This document shows positions 39,301 through 49,261 of a stretch of 64,000 nt of DNA, in pieces. Both the position numbers and the translations under genes were made by a program. The DNA is taken from the NCBI RefSeq assembly GCF_001543205.1, contig NZ_CP014162.1:1612001-1676000 (forward strand). Reading direction: 5' to 3'. How positions within the stretch are numbered: position 1 is the first letter of the stretch; each line of letters opens with the position of its first letter. Source of the stretch: Aerococcus urinaeequi. Lineage in GTDB: Bacteria; Bacillota; Bacilli; Lactobacillales; Aerococcaceae. The notes under the pieces are model-generated. The model ran no database searches and was not told where the DNA came from. It saw only the letters and a list, made by a program, of their open reading frames with translations.

Positions 39301-39831
39301 ACTAAGAAAAATCAACCCATGGCCTTTGTGACACTAGAGGACCAAACGGGGCAAATTTCTGTGACGGCATTCCCGGAAGCTTATATTACTTTCGCCAAAC
39401 ATTTAAACCAGGGCAATGCCTTGTTGGTTTACGGAAAGACGCAAAAGCGCAATGATGAATTGCAAGTCGTCTTGACTAAGGCTTGGATGTTGGATGAAGA
39501 TACAAAAGCTTATTTAAACAATTTGAGTCAAAAACAAGTTGACGGTTCTGGTCAAGCAGATCATGCTGGCGGACAAAAAGACCAGCTTGCACAAAGCACT
39601 CAAGCCCCAGTTTGTTGGATTCGCGTTGAAGATAAGGCCAAGGCTAGTGAGCTGAAAGCTGGACTACTAGAAGTTGTTGGCAAATATCCGGGGCAAACCA
39701 GGCTTCATTTTACGATTGTGGCGAGTCAAGAAAACTACTGGTTGTCTGAAAAGTATGCGATTGAAGTGACGGATGAATCGGTTACAGAATTGATTGCTTT
39801 CTATGGCGAGGAAAATGTGGTTGTTAAATAG
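36343..39831 (+). CDS. dnaE: DNA polymerase III subunit alpha, DnaE type
   Basis: 1162-residue replicative polymerase, probably the primer-extending partner of PolC. The N-terminal PHP domain begins FVPLHVNSAYSLLTS. The second His of the usual HVHS is Asn here, so PHP phosphoesterase activity is unlikely. Palm motifs are QTGPGRGSAAGALVAY and MPDIDLDFPDNKR, with the catalytic Asp residues. GFNKSHSFAYSYLAYQLAW is the finger-region motif. The tandem HhH domain follows. A C-terminal OB fold includes FVTLEDQTGQISV. GAGGAGGTGA precedes the ATG. It precedes pfkA and pyk as in other Lactobacillales. Confidence 0.96.
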   Translation: MFVPLHVNSAYSLLTSPMSVEAYVQAGATAGYTHLGLADVNVMSGSLAFVRACEQNGITPLIGLTVQLNIDNIKEELVVYAKNYEGYQHLMALSSSLKLQAEANRRAIYQEITMHADDYIVIFSAMSGPHMRYLKQGDGQADYDQLEKELLWWRRHFSDDQLFLGLSALENEQFHAKAIIELSEQSGIPLVAMPHIQYANPEDFFTQQVLEAIDNNKPMTGIDELKQVKGSHALRSPNQWANMYQPPDDQDLVYKESLSRLEAAVKGIDIVFPQVETLLPKYPLPSEYTDTPKYLKDLAEAGLVKRVAEITDAYTDRLAYELSVIHDMGFDDYFLIVWDVMNYAHQHHIQTGPGRGSAAGALVAYVLEITDVDPIANDLLFERFLNPERQNMPDIDLDFPDNKRQEVLDYVYRKYGDNHVAQIATFGTFGARQALRNVGSVFGKAQVTLSEWANTVGNNPNLPAETLTAVHDQSQKLRELIENEDHGQLWFDTARKLEGLPRHVSTHAAGVVIADQPLTLHTPLQASSTHIPNTQYTMGDVEAVGLLKVDFLSLSNLTILHDGLAAVGKLTSRPVKALDIPLDDPKTYEIFQHADTNGVFQFESDGIKNVLKQVAPTSIEDVVAVNALYRPGPVQQIPHFVARKHGREAIAYPHPDLVPMLAPTYGVMVYQEQVMQVTQKIAGFSLGEADILRRAIGKKKHETIEKVRKQFISGAIENGYQESVAVQIYDYIEAFANYGFNKSHSFAYSYLAYQLAWIKANYPVAFYYGNLKHTRIYDKKGKNLVLEAKNHGVEVVNPDINKSFYGLSVVDDHQLQLGLGDIRGIPKRAVAEMIQAREAEGPFKDFADFIHRLGKLALKEDILVKLAQAGALDSFGYNRRTLQLEAIPKMITHEQLFKTNNQHQTSLLENDDLSAMFAPKIVEIDEFDQHQLIENEIETLGQALSISLFEDYESFYQTGTIDYIENLKENDKAFFIGEVMAVKRITTKKNQPMAFVTLEDQTGQISVTAFPEAYITFAKHLNQGNALLVYGKTQKRNDELQVVLTKAWMLDEDTKAYLNNLSQKQVDGSGQADHAGGQKDQLAQSTQAPVCWIRVEDKAKASELKAGLLEVVGKYPGQTRLHFTIVASQENYWLSEKYAIEVTDESVTELIAFYGEENVVVK

Positions 39832-39872
39832 CATAGAATACTTGTATATCTTTGCACAAAATTAGAAAACGT

Positions 39873-39901
39873 AAGACATTGGTAAGGAAAAATGGTAGAA
39901 T
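39873..39901 (+). promoter_or_regulatory. pfkA-pyk promoter
   Basis: AAGACA (39873-39878), a 17-base spacer and TAGAAT (39896-39901), about 32 bases before the pfkA start. No convincing cre site overlaps it. Confidence 0.6.
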
Positions 39902-39924
39902 AACACTGTAAATAAATTTATTGA

Positions 39925-40905
<981 letters not shown>

Positions 40906-40936
40906 TTTTTTTCTAAGAAAGGATGCATTAATCATT

Positions 40937-42703
40937 ATGGAAAAAAACACCAAGATTGTATGTACCATTGGACCCGCATCGGAGTCTGTAGACACTTTAG
41001 TTCAACTGATTGAATCAGGTATGAACGTTGCTCGTTTGAACTTCTCTCATGGAGACCACGACGAGCATTTAGCACGTATCAACAACATCCGCGAGGCTTC
41101 AGAAAAAACTGGTCGCCGCGTTGCAATCTTATTAGATACTAAAGGTCCTGAAATTCGGACAAACAACATGAAAGACCACAAACCTGTAACATTGGTTAAA
41201 GGTTCTGAAGTTCGCGTATCAATGACAGAAGTTGAGGGTGACGAAACAAAATTCTCAATTTCATACACTGAATTGATTAATGATGTGGAAAAAGGTTCTC
41301 ATATCTTAATTGATGATGGTTTAGTAGACTTATTAGTAACTGATATCGACACTGCAAACAACGAAATCGTTACTGAAGTACAAAACACTGGTATCGTCAA
41401 AGATAAAAAAGGTGTCAACGTACCAGGCGTTTCTGTTCAATTGCCAGGTATTACTGAAAAAGATGCAAATGATATCCGTTTCGGTCTAGAAAATGATATT
41501 GATTATATTGCAGCATCATTCGTACGTAAACCAAGTGATGTCTTAGAAATCCGTGAAATTCTAGAAGAAACTGGTAACGAATCAGTTCAAATCATCCCTA
41601 AAATCGAAAACCAAGAAGGTGTAGATAACTTAGACGATATCTTATCTGTATCTGATGGTTTAATGGTTGCTCGTGGTGACTTAGGGGTAGAAATCCCAGC
41701 TGAACAAGTACCAGTTGTACAAAAAGACATGATCCGTAAATGCAACTTAGCTGGTAAACCAGTTATTACAGCTACACAAATGTTAGATTCAATGCAATCT
41801 AACCCACGTCCAACTCGTGCAGAAGCATCTGACGTTGCTAACGCAATCTTTGATGGTACTGACGCAATCATGCTTTCAGGTGAAACTGCTGCTGGTGACT
41901 ATCCAGTAGAAGCAGTTCAAACAATGAACCGTATTGCATTAGTAACTGAAGGACGTAAAGAAGCGAAAACTGACATTGGTTCATTAAAACCAAGTACAGA
42001 AGGTGACATGGCAGAAGCAATCAGCCAATCTGTTGCTTACACTGCTCGTAGCTTACGCGTTTCAACAATCGTTGCAGCCACTGAATCTGGTCACACAGCG
42101 AAAATGATTTCTAAATACCGTCCAAGTGCTAAAATTATCGCTTTAACTTTCTCTGAAAGCCAAGCACGTAAATTAGTTTTAGCATGGGGTGTAGAACCAT
42201 TTGTTGTTGAAAAACCAGCTTCAACTGACGAAATGATGTCATTAGCAGGTACTGTAGCGAAAGAATCTGGCTACGCTCAGGATGGTGATACAATTATTAT
42301 CTCTGCTGGTGTACCAGTTGGTGAAAAAGGTACTACTAACTTGATGAAAATCCAAGTTATTGGTGAAAAATTAGTATCAGGTTCAGGTATCGGAGAAAAA
42401 TCTGTTGTTGGTCATGCAGTAGTTGTAGACAACGCAGCAGATGCAGTAGCTAACGTAAAAGCTAACTCTGTATTAGTTGTGAAATCAACTGACAACGACT
42501 ACAATGAAGCAATTAAAAACGCTGCAGCAGTAGTTGTTGAAAAAGGTGGATTAACAAGCCATGCAGCTGTATTAGGTGTAGAAAATGGAATTCCAGTTGT
42601 TGTTGGTGCAGAAAACGCAACTTCTTCAATTGAAAACGGCCAATTAGTAACAGTTGATGCTCGTCGTGGTATCGTTTATAACGGCGCAACTACAACTATC
42701 TAA
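40937..42703 (+). CDS. pyk: Pyruvate kinase with C-terminal PEP-utiliser domain
   Basis: 588-residue enzyme that makes pyruvate and ATP from phosphoenolpyruvate and ADP. The start [12 protein letters not shown] and [12 protein letters not shown] are typical. The metal/substrate site includes [13 protein letters not shown] and [25 protein letters not shown] follows. An extra C-terminal domain (about 475-588) has the PEP-utiliser swivel motif [19 protein letters not shown], as in Bacillus and Lactobacillales enzymes. Codon bias is strong (high expression). Pyruvate made here is the substrate of the pox-encoded oxidase. Confidence 0.98.
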   Translation: MEKNTKIVCTIGPASESVDTLVQLIESGMNVARLNFSHGDHDEHLARINNIREASEKTGRRVAILLDTKGPEIRTNNMKDHKPVTLVKGSEVRVSMTEVEGDETKFSISYTELINDVEKGSHILIDDGLVDLLVTDIDTANNEIVTEVQNTGIVKDKKGVNVPGVSVQLPGITEKDANDIRFGLENDIDYIAASFVRKPSDVLEIREILEETGNESVQIIPKIENQEGVDNLDDILSVSDGLMVARGDLGVEIPAEQVPVVQKDMIRKCNLAGKPVITATQMLDSMQSNPRPTRAEASDVANAIFDGTDAIMLSGETAAGDYPVEAVQTMNRIALVTEGRKEAKTDIGSLKPSTEGDMAEAISQSVAYTARSLRVSTIVAATESGHTAKMISKYRPSAKIIALTFSESQARKLVLAWGVEPFVVEKPASTDEMMSLAGTVAKESGYAQDGDTIIISAGVPVGEKGTTNLMKIQVIGEKLVSGSGIGEKSVVGHAVVVDNAADAVANVKANSVLVVKSTDNDYNEAIKNAAAVVVEKGGLTSHAAVLGVENGIPVVVGAENATSSIENGQLVTVDARRGIVYNGATTTI

Positions 42704-42746
42704 ACTTGCTTAACCTGAGTCACTAAAATCTATTATTCGGACATTT

Positions 42747-42794
42747 AAAAAGTGTTGACTGAGCTTTCATAGCTTGGTCAGCGCTTTTCTTTTC
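42747..42794 (+). terminator. Terminator after pyk
   Basis: A 17-bp stem with several G-U pairs: AAAAGTGTTGACTGAGC (42748-42764) with GCTTGGTCAGCGCTTTT (42772-42788), then CTTTT. Confidence 0.85.
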
Positions 42795-42865
42795 CCAAAA
42801 ATGATACATTATATTAGATTATTCGATGGAATCTTCATTATTTTCTAATTTTTGTACAAATATAA

Positions 42866-42894
42866 TTGCCCCTATTGGAAATAAAGGCTAAAAT
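42866..42894 (+). promoter_or_regulatory. aroC promoter
   Basis: TTGCCC (42866-42871), a 17-base spacer and TAAAAT (42889-42894), 36 bases before the aroC start. Confidence 0.6.
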
Positions 42895-42930
42895 GAATAA
42901 GAGAAATTGAAAATTAGGAGGAAACAGTAC

Positions 42931-44127
42931 ATGCTACGTTTCATTACAGCTGGCGAATCACATGGTCCCTTAGAAACTGCGATCATTGAAGGCGTTCCAG
43001 CAAACTTACCAATCGATATAGATAAAATCAACGAGAATCTTGCTCGCCGTCAAATGGGCTATGGTGCAGGTAATCGTATGAAAATTGAGAAAGACCAAGT
43101 GCGTATTACTTCAGGTGTTCGCCATGGATTAACTTTAGGTTCACCAATTACTTTGATTGTTGAAAATAGAGACTTTAAAAAATGGACTGAAATTATGAGT
43201 GCAGAAGATGTAGAAGACGGTATTAAAAAACGTCGTACTGTACATCATCCACGTCCGGGGCATGCTGACTTAGTTGGTGGAATCAAATACGGTTTTAAAG
43301 ATTTACGTAACGTTTTAGAGCGTTCATCTGCTCGTGAAACAACGATGCGTGTAGCCGTTGGTTCAATTGCCCAACAAATCCTAGATGGTTTAGATATTGA
43401 AATCATCGCTTACGTTAAAGCTTTAGGTGGCGTTGAAGGTAAGGTTGATGCAACAAGTCTTTCTTATGAAGAAATCCGTCAAACAACGGATGAATCAGAA
43501 TTAAAAATGATTGACCATTCAATTGATGAAGAAATCAAAGCGAAAATTGACCAAGCGAAAAAAGATGGGACTACTTTAGGTGGGGTTATCGAAGTGATCG
43601 CTAAAAATGTTCCTGTTGGTTTGGGTTCGTACACACACTGGGACAAGAAATTAGACGCTAAATTAGTAGGTGCTATGGTCTCGATTAATGCCTTTAAAGC
43701 GGCTGAAATCGGTGACGGTGTTGAAGTGGCTAGCCGTTTTGGTAACGAATTAATGGATGAAATTGCCTACGACGATACTCAAGGTTTCTACCGTCTAACC
43801 AACCATATGGGTGGTTTTGAAGGTGGTATGACAACTGGTATGCCAATTATTGTCCGTGGTTACAAAAAACCAATCCCAACACAATATCATCCATTACAAT
43901 CAGTGGATATCTACACCAAAGAACCGTACAAAGCGTCGATTGAACGTTCTGACATTACGGCAGTACCTCGTGCAGCCATTATTGGTGAGACAGTAATCGC
44001 TACTGAATTAGCCCAAGCAATTTTAGAAAAATTTCCACATGATGACTACAACGAATTAGTCAAAGCAGTAAACAACTACCGCGAATACGCTAAAAACCCT
44101 GACATTTGGCAAAATGAAGGAGAGTAA
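42931..44127 (+). CDS. aroC: Chorismate synthase
   Basis: 398-residue FMN-dependent enzyme that converts EPSP to chorismate, the last common step for aromatic amino acids and folate. The N terminus MLRFITAGESHGP is canonical. GYGAGNRMKIEKD, HHPRPGHADLVGGIKYG and RSSARETTMRVAVG are the family signatures. An upstream in-frame start at 42907 is unlikely, since TTAGGAGGAAA lies just before ATG 42931. It overlaps the region immediately before aroA, forming an aroC-aroA-aroK cluster. Confidence 0.97.
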   Translation: MLRFITAGESHGPLETAIIEGVPANLPIDIDKINENLARRQMGYGAGNRMKIEKDQVRITSGVRHGLTLGSPITLIVENRDFKKWTEIMSAEDVEDGIKKRRTVHHPRPGHADLVGGIKYGFKDLRNVLERSSARETTMRVAVGSIAQQILDGLDIEIIAYVKALGGVEGKVDATSLSYEEIRQTTDESELKMIDHSIDEEIKAKIDQAKKDGTTLGGVIEVIAKNVPVGLGSYTHWDKKLDAKLVGAMVSINAFKAAEIGDGVEVASRFGNELMDEIAYDDTQGFYRLTNHMGGFEGGMTTGMPIIVRGYKKPIPTQYHPLQSVDIYTKEPYKASIERSDITAVPRAAIIGETVIATELAQAILEKFPHDDYNELVKAVNNYREYAKNPDIWQNEGE

Positions 44128-44134
44128 AACATCC

Positions 44135-45418
44135 ATGAAAGAATTAATGATTGATGCCAATGCACTAGAAGGGACAATCACGATTCCTGGTGATAAATCA
44201 ATTTCTCACCGGGCAATTATGTTCGCTTCTATTGCTAAAGGCACCACAAAAATTGAAGGCTTTCTACATGCGGAAGACTGTATTTCAACTATGAATATCT
44301 TCCGAGATTTAGGTGTTCAAATTGATGAAGAGGCAGATGGGTCTGTCATCGTTCACGGTAAGGGTATTGAAGGCTTGACTGCACCAGATCATGCCTTAGA
44401 TGCTGGAAACTCCGGGACGACTATGCGTTTACTGGCAGGACTTTTCTCAGGATTCCCATTTAAAATTAAAATGATTGGTGACGAATCCCTATCAAAACGA
44501 CCAATGAACCGTGTTATGTTACCATTGCGCCAAATGGGGGCATCGATTTCTGGCTCAGAAGGTAGCGAGTTTGCGCCTTTGTATATCCAACCAGTGGACC
44601 ACTTAAATGCTATTGAATATGATATGCCAGTGGCGTCTGCTCAAGTAAAATCATCGATTTTATTGGCAGGTTTAACTGCTAAAGGTACAACAATTATCCA
44701 TGAAAAAGAGCGGTCACGTGACCATACTGAAAACATGTTAAAGAACTTTGGCGTTGAACTAAAAGTTGACGATAAAGACATCTATCTAGAAGGTGGCCAA
44801 AGCTTAACAGCTACGGATATTAAAGTCCCAGCAGATATTTCCTCAGCAGCCTTCTTTATTGTTGCTGCACTATTAGTTAAAGGTTCTAAACTCCACATGC
44901 CAAATGTGGGTTTAAATCCAACCCGTGCAGGGATTATTGAAGTCTTGAACAAGATGGGTGCAAATATCGAAACATACTTGCATGAAGGTGGCTTGAGCGG
45001 TGATTTAACTGTTTCTGCCAGCGACTTAAAAGCAACAGAATTCGGTGGCGACATTATTCCAGCTTTAATTGATGAAATTCCAATTATCGCTTTAGCCGCA
45101 ACCCAAGCGGAAGGTAGGACAGTGATCCGCAACGCTGAAGAATTAAAAGTAAAAGAAACTGACCGTATTCAGGTCACAGCCCAAGAATTAAATAAAATGG
45201 GTGCAAACATCGAAGAAACTGAAGATGGTATGATTATTACCGGTCCAACACCATTGCACGCAGCGGATGTGGATAGTTACGGTGACCACCGTATTGGTAT
45301 GATGCTACAAGTTGCTGCTTTATTGGTAAAAGAAGGAACTGTCAACTTGGCACGTTCTGAAGCAGTAAACATTTCTTTCCCAAGCTTCTTCGATGACTTA
45401 GCCGCTTTAAGCGCGTAA
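44135..45418 (+). CDS. aroA: 3-phosphoshikimate 1-carboxyvinyltransferase (EPSP synthase)
   Basis: 427-residue shikimate-pathway enzyme that joins shikimate 3-phosphate and PEP to EPSP. PGDKSISHRAIMFASIA holds the phosphate-binding Lys/Ser/Arg residues. LDAGNSGTTMRLLAGL is the substrate loop. LKVKETDRI and DHRIGMMLQVAALL complete the active site. An in-frame ATG at 44114 lies inside aroC and lacks a good ribosome binding site. AAGGAGAG stands before ATG 44135, 7 bases after the aroC stop. The loop variant (class I or II) was not determined. Confidence 0.96.
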   Translation: MKELMIDANALEGTITIPGDKSISHRAIMFASIAKGTTKIEGFLHAEDCISTMNIFRDLGVQIDEEADGSVIVHGKGIEGLTAPDHALDAGNSGTTMRLLAGLFSGFPFKIKMIGDESLSKRPMNRVMLPLRQMGASISGSEGSEFAPLYIQPVDHLNAIEYDMPVASAQVKSSILLAGLTAKGTTIIHEKERSRDHTENMLKNFGVELKVDDKDIYLEGGQSLTATDIKVPADISSAAFFIVAALLVKGSKLHMPNVGLNPTRAGIIEVLNKMGANIETYLHEGGLSGDLTVSASDLKATEFGGDIIPALIDEIPIIALAATQAEGRTVIRNAEELKVKETDRIQVTAQELNKMGANIEETEDGMIITGPTPLHAADVDSYGDHRIGMMLQVAALLVKEGTVNLARSEAVNISFPSFFDDLAALSA

Positions 45419-45452
45419 GTCACCCAATTGGAAATGGAAGGTCGATCAAAGG

Positions 45453-45968
45453 ATGCCAATCATATTAACAGGATTTATGGGTGTCGGAAAGACAACAGTC
45501 GGGCGCATTTTGGCCAACAAGTTAGGAGTCCCATTTGTGGACATGGACTTCTATATCGAGACCCGTCGAGGTCAGACGATTGCAGAAATCTTTGATCAAA
45601 TTGGAGAATCGGGTTTTAGATTATTGGAGTTCCAAATCTTGACGGAATTACTAGAGGCTGAAGAAAATGCTGCTCTAGTGATTTCAACCGGTGGCGGTAT
45701 TGTGGAAACGGCTGAGTGCCGTCAACTGCTAGCCCAACAAGATAAGGTTTTCTACTTACAAGATAGCTTTGAAACCTCGTGGCAACGGATTAATCGTGGT
45801 GGTCACGGTAACAATGACCGCCCCTTAGTCAATGCCAATAGTAAAAGTCAGATGGCTGCCAAGTATGAACGACGAATTCCTTTATACGAGGAAGCGTCGA
45901 ATTACCTACTGGATGTTCGTCAAACCGATGCATATGAAACCGCAGAAGTAATTATAAAAATGGGTTAA
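45453..45968 (+). CDS. aroK: Shikimate kinase
   Basis: 171-residue P-loop kinase that makes shikimate 3-phosphate, the substrate of AroA. Walker A is GFMGVGKTTVGRIL. Shikimate-binding residues are in VDMDFYIETRRGQTI and FRLLEFQILTEL. STGGGIV is the conserved glycine motif, and RPL in NDRPLVNA closes the LID. The length matches the family. It ends the aromatic cluster. GGAAGG lies somewhat far (about 11 bases) from the ATG. Earlier pathway genes (aroB, aroD, aroE, aroF) are not in the window. Confidence 0.94.
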   Translation: MPIILTGFMGVGKTTVGRILANKLGVPFVDMDFYIETRRGQTIAEIFDQIGESGFRLLEFQILTELLEAEENAALVISTGGGIVETAECRQLLAQQDKVFYLQDSFETSWQRINRGGHGNNDRPLVNANSKSQMAAKYERRIPLYEEASNYLLDVRQTDAYETAEVIIKMG

Positions 45969-45998
45969 ACTGGATAATTTGAATCTACTTGTATAAAG

Positions 45999-46032
45999 AG
46001 GAGGTGTCAGCTTAAGTGCGGGCCTCCTTTTT
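45999..46032 (+). terminator. Weak terminator after aroK
   Basis: AGGAGG (45999-46004) pairs with CCTCCT (46023-46028), followed by TTTTT. The stem is only 6 bp and the loop large. Confidence 0.5.
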
Positions 46033-46209
46033 TCATGCAAAAAAAGGCGAAAATATGACAACTTATACAGTATTTGCATAATCGACGTTTACCTTTAGTT
46101 CAGAATCGAGTATAATCAGGTGTTTGAAGAATGAAGCTGCGGCCAAGTAATTAATAAATATGATATAATGACATTAACATGCACAAGCACCGTTTTAAGG
46201 AGAAAATAT

Positions 46210-47070
46210 ATGAGCGCACAATTAGGGACGGTTACTACAGCGTTAGTAACGGATCAAAATGACAAATTTTATTCAGTACAAAAAGAGGGTATTACTTACC
46301 AACTTGATAAGAGCGAAGGGGATTACCAATTAGGTGATGCGGTCCAAGGTTTCATTTATGAAAATATGAAACACACAAAAATGATGACCACGCAATTACC
46401 TGACGTTCGTCAAGGTCGTTATGGTTGGTCGACTGTTACTGCAGTCCGTAAAGACTTGGGGGTCTTTGTAGACATTGGTTTAACAGACAAGGAAATCGTG
46501 GTATCTTTAGATGACCTACCAAGTGAAAAACATTTATGGCCGAAAAAAGGCGACCGCCTATTTATCCGTTTAGAAGTAGATAAAAAAGACCGGGTTTGGG
46601 GTAAATTAGCTGAGGACCAAGTTTTCCAACAAATTACCAACAAACTATCACCTCAATCAAAATCTTGGACTAACCAAGAAGTGAAAGGGACTGTTTACCA
46701 CGCAAAATTAGTGGGGACTTATGTGATTACAGATGACTATTTCTTAGCCTTTATCCATGAAAGTGAACGCTTGGAAGAACCACATTTAGGACAAGAAGTC
46801 GAAGGGCGTGTCATCGGTATCGGACAAAATGGGAACTTGAATATGTCCTTGAAACCTTTAGCCCACACGGTAATTTCTGAGGATGCACAAATGATTTTGG
46901 CCTTGTTACAACGCCAACCGAATCATTTCTTGCCTTACCACGATAAATCGAATCCCGATGATATCCGTGAATACTTTGGCATCTCTAAAGCACAATTCAA
47001 ACGTGCCTTGGGGAACTTATTGAAGAACCGTCAAATTGAACAAGTCGAAGGCGGCATCCGTCTTAAATAA
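46210..47070 (+). CDS. cvfB: S1-domain RNA-binding protein, CvfB/YitL family
   Basis: 286-residue cytoplasmic protein of the CvfB family, known in staphylococci as an RNA-binding regulator of virulence genes. Two or more S1-like OB folds are visible, one with KDLGVFVDIGLTDKEIVVS. A repeat of it, KGTVYHAKLVGTYVITDDY, and the C-terminal winged helix IREYFGISKAQFKRALGNLL complete the family layout. The preceding in-frame ATG at 46168 has no ribosome binding site; AAGGAGAAAA leads to ATG 46210. TATAAT-like boxes lie near 46112 and 46155. It stands before xerD but about 120 bases separate them. Confidence 0.88.
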   Translation: MSAQLGTVTTALVTDQNDKFYSVQKEGITYQLDKSEGDYQLGDAVQGFIYENMKHTKMMTTQLPDVRQGRYGWSTVTAVRKDLGVFVDIGLTDKEIVVSLDDLPSEKHLWPKKGDRLFIRLEVDKKDRVWGKLAEDQVFQQITNKLSPQSKSWTNQEVKGTVYHAKLVGTYVITDDYFLAFIHESERLEEPHLGQEVEGRVIGIGQNGNLNMSLKPLAHTVISEDAQMILALLQRQPNHFLPYHDKSNPDDIREYFGISKAQFKRALGNLLKNRQIEQVEGGIRLK

Positions 47071-47191
47071 TTAGTCATTAAAGGTTTATCAACTAAGATT
47101 TGATTGATTCATTTTTTGGAAAAGGGCACAGCAAATCAAGTGGAATAGGCCTTTGACTGTATATGTTTCGTTGAGTGAAGAAAGGGTAAGC

Positions 47192-48091
47192 ATGAAGCTA
47201 ACTGAAGTGATTGAAGATTTTTTAAATACCATGCGCGTAGAAGAAGGATTGGCAGAAAATTCCATCATCTCTTACAAGCAAGAATTAAACCGAATGATGA
47301 CCTATTTAAATCGTCAAGGCATCGAAAAGGTCCAAGACATTAGTCAGGACACAGTGTTAGACCATTTAAAGTGGATGGACCAAGACCATTTGGCCACGTC
47401 AACCAGATCACATTATGTGTCAACCTTACGTCATTTCTTTCGCTACCTAAAATTGGATGGGGTCATTGAAGACAATCCAATGGAAAAAATTTCTTTACCC
47501 AAGAAAACCCAACATTTACCAGCTGTTTTAACCTTAGACGAAGTTGATCGGATTTTAGCGACGCCAGACATCACTAAGCCACTAGGATTGCGGGATAGAA
47601 CCTTGTTAGAAACCCTGTATTCAACTGGCATGCGGGTATCTGAAATCATCCATATCAAACTAGAAGACATCCATTTAGATATGGGCTTTATCCAAACCAT
47701 TGGTAAAGGCGATAAAGAAAGACTAGTCCCAATCGGTGAGGTGGCAGAAGACTGGATTAACAAGTATCTAACAGAAGGGCGCCCAAAACTAGTAAAAGAT
47801 GAAGACGAGACCCAAGGCTATTTATTCGTGAATAATCGGGGTAAACCTTTGTCTAGACAGGGTGTTTGGAAGAACTTGAAGAAGATGGTGATCATGGCCC
47901 ATATCACCAAAGACATCAGTCCTCATACCCTGCGCCATTCCTTTGCTACCCATTTACTTGAAAATGGGGCGGATTTAAGAGTGGTCCAGGAACTCCTTGG
48001 CCACTCTGATATTTCAACAACGCAAATATACACTCATATTCATGCCCAACATATGAAGGATATTTATAATCAAAATCATCCGCGGGCATAA
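47192..48091 (+). CDS. xerD: Tyrosine recombinase XerD
   Basis: 299-residue site-specific recombinase that resolves chromosome dimers at dif together with XerC. The N-terminal SAM-like domain (about 1-90) precedes a catalytic domain. The R-K-H-R-H-Y set is visible: Arg in STGMRVSEI, HTLRHSFATHLL, LGHSD and the nucleophile Tyr in TTQIYTH. The length is that of chromosomal Xer proteins rather than phage integrases, and the neighbourhood has no attachment site or phage genes. An in-frame start at 47153 is less likely than ATG 47192 behind AAAGGG. XerD versus XerC is judged from the gene's closeness to scpA/scpB. Confidence 0.88.
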   Translation: MKLTEVIEDFLNTMRVEEGLAENSIISYKQELNRMMTYLNRQGIEKVQDISQDTVLDHLKWMDQDHLATSTRSHYVSTLRHFFRYLKLDGVIEDNPMEKISLPKKTQHLPAVLTLDEVDRILATPDITKPLGLRDRTLLETLYSTGMRVSEIIHIKLEDIHLDMGFIQTIGKGDKERLVPIGEVAEDWINKYLTEGRPKLVKDEDETQGYLFVNNRGKPLSRQGVWKNLKKMVIMAHITKDISPHTLRHSFATHLLENGADLRVVQELLGHSDISTTQIYTHIHAQHMKDIYNQNHPRA

Positions 48092-48129
48092 AAATACAAG
48101 GAATGTTTGCATAACCATATACCAAAGCA

Positions 48130-48158
48130 AAAAGGTAGGATCATCCTGCCTTTTTTTT
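48130..48158 (+). terminator. Terminator after xerD
   Basis: AAAGGTAGGA (48131-48140) pairs with TCCTGCCTTT (48144-48153), one G-U pair, then T residues. Confidence 0.85.
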
Positions 48159-48194
48159 GCATGTTTTTAGAAAAGGGTTGTTTATTCCCTGTTT

Positions 48195-48227
48195 TGAAGC
48201 CCTAAATTGCTTCATGTAGTTTATAAT
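48195..48227 (+). promoter_or_regulatory. ABC exporter promoter region with inverted repeat
   Basis: TATAAT at 48222-48227 has no good -35. TGAAGC (48195-48200) and GCTTCA (48209-48214) form a perfect inverted repeat with an 8-base centre directly upstream, where an activator or repressor could bind. Weakly supported. Confidence 0.4.
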
Positions 48228-48349
48228 GTATATATGGGTGCGATAAAGTTCGTTCGATTACCTGGATTTTTTGCCTTAAACGATTCATTTCGGTAGGCCG
48301 AGGGAAAGAAACAGGGAAACCCTAAGAAAGCAGAAGGAGGAGAAAGTGT

Positions 48350-49261
48350 ATGTTACAAGTAGAACACCTACGAAAAACCTTCGGCAGAGTTGTCGCAGTA
48401 GATGATGTGTCCTTTGAAATTCAACCGGGCACCATCCTTGGTATCGTTGGACAGAATGGATCTGGTAAAACGACAATTTTTCGAATGATTCTAAATTTTC
48501 TAACACCGGAAAATGGTGGCCAAGTTAAATGGGACGGCCAACCCTTACATATGAAGAAAGTGTATGACACGGTGGGGTACTTACCCGAGGAACGTGGCCT
48601 TTATGAGACCATGACCATTGAAAAACAAATCATGTATTTTGCCCGCTTGCGTGGCATGAAAAAGAAAGAAATCAATGCCAAAATCGATGAATGGCTAGAA
48701 AACTTCAATGTTAAAGGTGACCGTAAAGATAAGATTAAAACCTTATCCAAAGGCAACCAACAAAAGGTCCAATTGATTGCCACCTTAATCCACGAACCAA
48801 AATTGGTCATTTTAGATGAGCCATTTTCAGGTTTAGACCCAGTAAATGCTGGATTTTTGATGGAAGGTATCTTACGCCTGCGCGATCAAGGCGCATGTAT
48901 CATTTTTTCAAGTCATAATATGGCCAACGTCCAAGATGTTTGTGATTCAGTCGTTATGATTCATAACGGGGAGCAGAAACTCTACGGGCCAATTAATGAT
49001 GTGCGTAATGCCTACGGTAAAACAAGACTGTTCGTCCAAGCTAAGGGCTGGGATCAAGAAGCCCTAGCAGCCTTAGAAGGGGTGGAATCGGTTAGTCAAT
49101 TGACAACTGGGGAATATAAGTTAATCCTATCAGATGAAAATGTAGGACCTGAATTATTCAAGACCATCTCAAAAGGCGAATACATCCAATCTTTTAGCCA
49201 ACAACCGCCAACCTTAGATGAAATCTTTAAAATGGAAGCAGGTGGACGTCATGAGAAATAG
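48350..49261 (+). CDS. ABC transporter ATP-binding protein, NatA/YhaQ type
   Basis: 303-residue ATPase of an ABC-2-type exporter. Walker A is GIVGQNGSGKTTIFRM, the signature LSKGNQQKVQLIATL, Walker B LVILDEPFSGLD and the H-loop FSSHNM. The C-terminal ~80 residues form the extension seen in NatA/YhaQ (COG4152). GGAGGAG precedes the ATG. The permease gene starts inside its last 11 bases, so translation is coupled. Exported substrate is unknown; related systems move Na+, antibiotics or peptides. Confidence 0.88.
   Translation: MLQVEHLRKTFGRVVAVDDVSFEIQPGTILGIVGQNGSGKTTIFRMILNFLTPENGGQVKWDGQPLHMKKVYDTVGYLPEERGLYETMTIEKQIMYFARLRGMKKKEINAKIDEWLENFNVKGDRKDKIKTLSKGNQQKVQLIATLIHEPKLVILDEPFSGLDPVNAGFLMEGILRLRDQGACIIFSSHNMANVQDVCDSVVMIHNGEQKLYGPINDVRNAYGKTRLFVQAKGWDQEALAALEGVESVSQLTTGEYKLILSDENVGPELFKTISKGEYIQSFSQQPPTLDEIFKMEAGGRHEK

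Noticed and set aside
47192-48091. Phage or transposon integrase
   Set aside because: Length, motifs and neighbours suit chromosomal XerD. No attachment repeats or phage genes are nearby.
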